Positions 62,433 to 64,000 of a stretch of 64,000 bases of DNA are shown here, piece after piece. Every line of letters begins with the position of its first letter. The first letter of the stretch is position 1. The notes beneath the pieces were generated by a model, which worked only from the letters and a program-made list of their open reading frames with translations, did not search any database and had not been told where the DNA came from. Source of the DNA: JAQWQB01 sp047636995. GTDB lineage: Bacteria; Bacteroidota; Bacteroidia; Flavobacteriales_D; Sanyastnellaceae. The position numbers and the translations under genes were made by a program. The stretch lies in the NCBI GenBank assembly GCA_047636995.1, contig JBLIGQ010000013.1, positions 1 to 64,000 of the forward strand, given 5' to 3'.

Positions 62433-63373
62433 ATCTCAAGCTTTCCGTCCTCGGGATGCTCTGCAGAGGCTAAATATTCAGCTTGCTTCCCTATGGGTTT
62501 CCAGCGGAGCGGATGAATTGGTCTTTTCGGAGAATACAATCCCAATGCATGAATCCCCGCAGCTGAAGCAATGTGTAGAGGCCCCGTAGAAGCCGCAACT
62601 AGTCCGTTACAAGCTCCTATGGTTCTGATCAATTGATCTAAATTCAGCTTCCCCCCGAGGTCCACTACTTTGTCCCACGGAAGTTGATTCCCAATCGCGT
62701 TGCGTTCACGCTCTGTTCCTGAGATTCCAATAGCAATGCCCTGTGGTGCAACCTCTTCAATGAGTTGAGCATAACGTGACAAGGGCCATTCAACAGCTGA
62801 CCCATGTGACATTGGGTGCAACATCACTTTGAACGGATTTTGAAGCAACTCCAACGCCGCACCATTCATGATTGGTTTTGTTGTGAATCCGTATAAATCT
62901 GCAATTTGCTCATCTGTGTACGACTCTTGCAACTTTAGCGCCTCCAGCATTTTCAGGTTCAATTGTGCTTCATGAAGCCCCGAATCTTTTCTAGAGTACC
63001 AAAGTTTATGGGTCATGCGAAAGAGGGCATGCATTCGTCTGGCCGTCCCAATGCGAATAGAAATCTTTGCAGCAGCGGCAGCAACAACTACTTGTTTCCT
63101 CGGAAACACGTGAAAAATCATTTCAGCACCTGTGCTTTTCAGGAGTTTCATTTGATCGAACAGTGAACCTTCTGCAACCTCGTCCCAATTCAAAAAATGA
63201 TTAATATGTGAGCAGCACGCCACTACATCCTTGGTGTAGCTTCGTCCTAAAAAACTAATTTGACAATCAGGGAAATAAGCTTTCAAAGCCCCGGCGAGTG
63301 GGAGCGTAAGAATAACGTCACCAATCCCATCTGTTCGTGATATGAGGATATGTTTAGGCGAATTTACCTGCAT
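62381..63373 (-). CDS. Glycosyltransferase family 9 (heptosyltransferase-like)
   Basis: 330 residues, GT-B fold, cytoplasmic face. HILISRTDGIGDVILTLPLAGALKA at the N-terminus is the GT9 signature; MLHPMSHGSAVEWPLSRYAQLI gives the substrate-binding block and CNGLVAASTGPLHIASAAGIHALGLY with YSPKRPIHPLRW the ADP-heptose-binding C-terminal domain. Likely adds heptose or a related sugar to the LPS core, consistent with gmhA in this window. It is encoded downstream of, and overlaps by 20 bp with, a GT2 gene. Confidence 0.9.
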   Translation of the reverse strand: MQVNSPKHILISRTDGIGDVILTLPLAGALKAYFPDCQISFLGRSYTKDVVACCSHINHFLNWDEVAEGSLFDQMKLLKSTGAEMIFHVFPRKQVVVAAAAAKISIRIGTARRMHALFRMTHKLWYSRKDSGLHEAQLNLKMLEALKLQESYTDEQIADLYGFTTKPIMNGAALELLQNPFKVMLHPMSHGSAVEWPLSRYAQLIEEVAPQGIAIGISGTERERNAIGNQLPWDKVVDLGGKLNLDQLIRTIGACNGLVAASTGPLHIASAAGIHALGLYSPKRPIHPLRWKPIGKQAEYLASAEHPEDGKLEIQVEDVADRIREWKASF

Positions 63374-64000
63374 TTCTTTGTTTCAATTTGATGTATTTAC
63401 GGTAGGTTGCAAAGGCACTTAATCTTGCAATGGTGAATCCTGCTGACCCATCAAGAAATCCGCTCTTCAACAGTAAGTTCTTAACATATTGGGCAATCAC
63501 TTTGATCCAAATCATTGGCACAGAAACGGACTTACCTTGCGCATGAAGCTCCTTACTGGCAATGTCTGAAAAGTATTCAATTTGCCTCAGGTGGTCTTCT
63601 CTAGAGTAGTAAGAATAATGGAGAATATCTCCTTCCAGATGTCCTGTTTTGTCTTGTTGATGTAGTTCAAATCGATCATGAGGGTTCACACCACCCCACT
63701 CCCCTTTCCCCTTACAGAACAGCCGCAATTTGGTGTCGGGATACCACCCTGAATGGCGCACCCAATGCCCACAATAATTGGTGAGTCTACTCATGGTATA
63801 CCCTTCTAATTCAGCTTCTTCGGCAAATGCAACCCGAATAGAATTTCTCAGCTTTTCATCTAAAGCTTCATCGGCATCTAAGCTCAAAACCCAGTCATTA
63901 GACGCTTGCTTCCAAGCCCAGTTCTTTTGTTGAATATGCCCTTCAAATGCATGCTCAATAAACACGGCACCGCGTTCAAGAGCAAGCTCTTTCGTCCTAT
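63354..64000 (-). CDS. Glycosyltransferase family 2, N-terminus beyond the window
   Basis: Open to the window edge; the true start lies beyond 64000. The visible 215 residues begin in the GT-A domain (RTKELALERGAVFIEHAFEG, QQKNWAWKQASNDWVLSLDADEAL with the DxD-like DADE), then YTMSRLTNYCGHWVRHSGWYPD and LEGDILHYSYYSREDHLRQIEYFSDIASKE, a layout of WaaE/KdtX-type GT2 enzymes that add glucose or another hexose to LPS inner core. C-terminal IKLKQRNAGKFA is basic. It is upstream of the GT9 gene and overlaps it by 20 bp, so both are one LPS-core transcript. Confidence 0.88.
   Translation of the reverse strand, partial: RTKELALERGAVFIEHAFEGHIQQKNWAWKQASNDWVLSLDADEALDEKLRNSIRVAFAEEAELEGYTMSRLTNYCGHWVRHSGWYPDTKLRLFCKGKGEWGGVNPHDRFELHQQDKTGHLEGDILHYSYYSREDHLRQIEYFSDIASKELHAQGKSVSVPMIWIKVIAQYVKNLLLKSGFLDGSAGFTIARLSAFATYRKYIKLKQRNAGKFA

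Noticed and set aside
1..64000. CRISPR array, tRNA/rRNA genes, insertion sequence or prophage
   Set aside because: I looked for regularly spaced direct repeats, GGTTCGAAT-type T-arms, transposase or integrase motifs and found none.

Overview
The window comes from a moderate-GC marine-type member of the Bacteroidota, most likely Flavobacteriales (Cryomorphaceae/Crocinitomicaceae-like). The evidence is a type IX secretion (T9SS) C-terminal sorting domain, a PorG-like (DUF6089) barrel, a CarboxypepD_reg/TonB receptor of the OMP_b-brl_3 type, DUF4271, TPR proteins ending in degenerate kinase or LuxR-like modules, cysteine-rich GCTDP...DDGSC repeats, and promoters of the Bacteroidota form TTG-N(~19)-TAnnTTTG with little Shine-Dalgarno use. 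I saw no tRNA, rRNA, CRISPR array, insertion sequence or phage gene.

Layout. 1-2.5 kb: gmhA (heptose synthesis) and a ComM/YifB ATPase. 2.8-14.1 kb: a 2160-residue T9SS-exported PKD protein, a TPR protein with a decayed sensor-kinase domain, a small unknown protein, and an 862-residue cysteine-rich secreted protein with HYR domain and dockerin-like tail. 14.4-21.8 kb: a frameshifted small lipoprotein, a TonB-dependent receptor, a GT-C glycosyltransferase fused to MORN repeats, then about 1.6 kb of gene decay holding a T9SS-tail remnant and a broken DUF1572 (DinB-like) gene. 21.8-26.7 kb: TPR/HTH regulator, class C beta-lactamase-like serine hydrolase and a GH109-like Gfo/Idh/MocA protein.

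27-37 kb is the cell-envelope core: gamma-carbonic anhydrase, murI, two skp/ompH genes, bamA, uppS, porG-like, nadK and a CBS/ACT protein on the minus strand, then pdxJ and an alpha/beta hydrolase on the plus strand. 37-45 kb: di-haem peroxidase lipoprotein, ClC transporter with a possible attenuator, universal stress protein, a coupled YfiR-like/TPR/HAMP-SpoIIE phosphatase cassette, ferritin. 45-54 kb: a GbsR/MarR operon with a perfect operator palindrome over its own promoter, kbl plus a DAO-type oxidase, LD-carboxypeptidase, metG, asd. 54-64 kb: a lamin-tail surface protein followed by DUF4271-hemD-rnpA-ctpA-O-antigen ligase in one tight run, meeting two glycosyltransferases (GT9, GT2) from the other side.

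How the genes connect: several groups serve the envelope. Skp and BamA assemble outer-membrane proteins, PorG-like belongs to the T9SS that would export the large PKD protein, UppS and MurI feed peptidoglycan and carrier lipid, and gmhA, O-antigen ligase, GT9 and GT2 serve LPS. The most unusual observations are regulatory (exact TAnnTTTG-N4-ATG spacing implying leaderless mRNAs, the GbsR operator, the orphan terminator with a 9-codon ORF before the ClC gene) and degenerative (two decayed genes, one frameshifted lipoprotein signal peptide, one pseudo-histidine kinase). I did not find a clear new defence or mobile system. Family names rest on remembered motifs, not on database searches.
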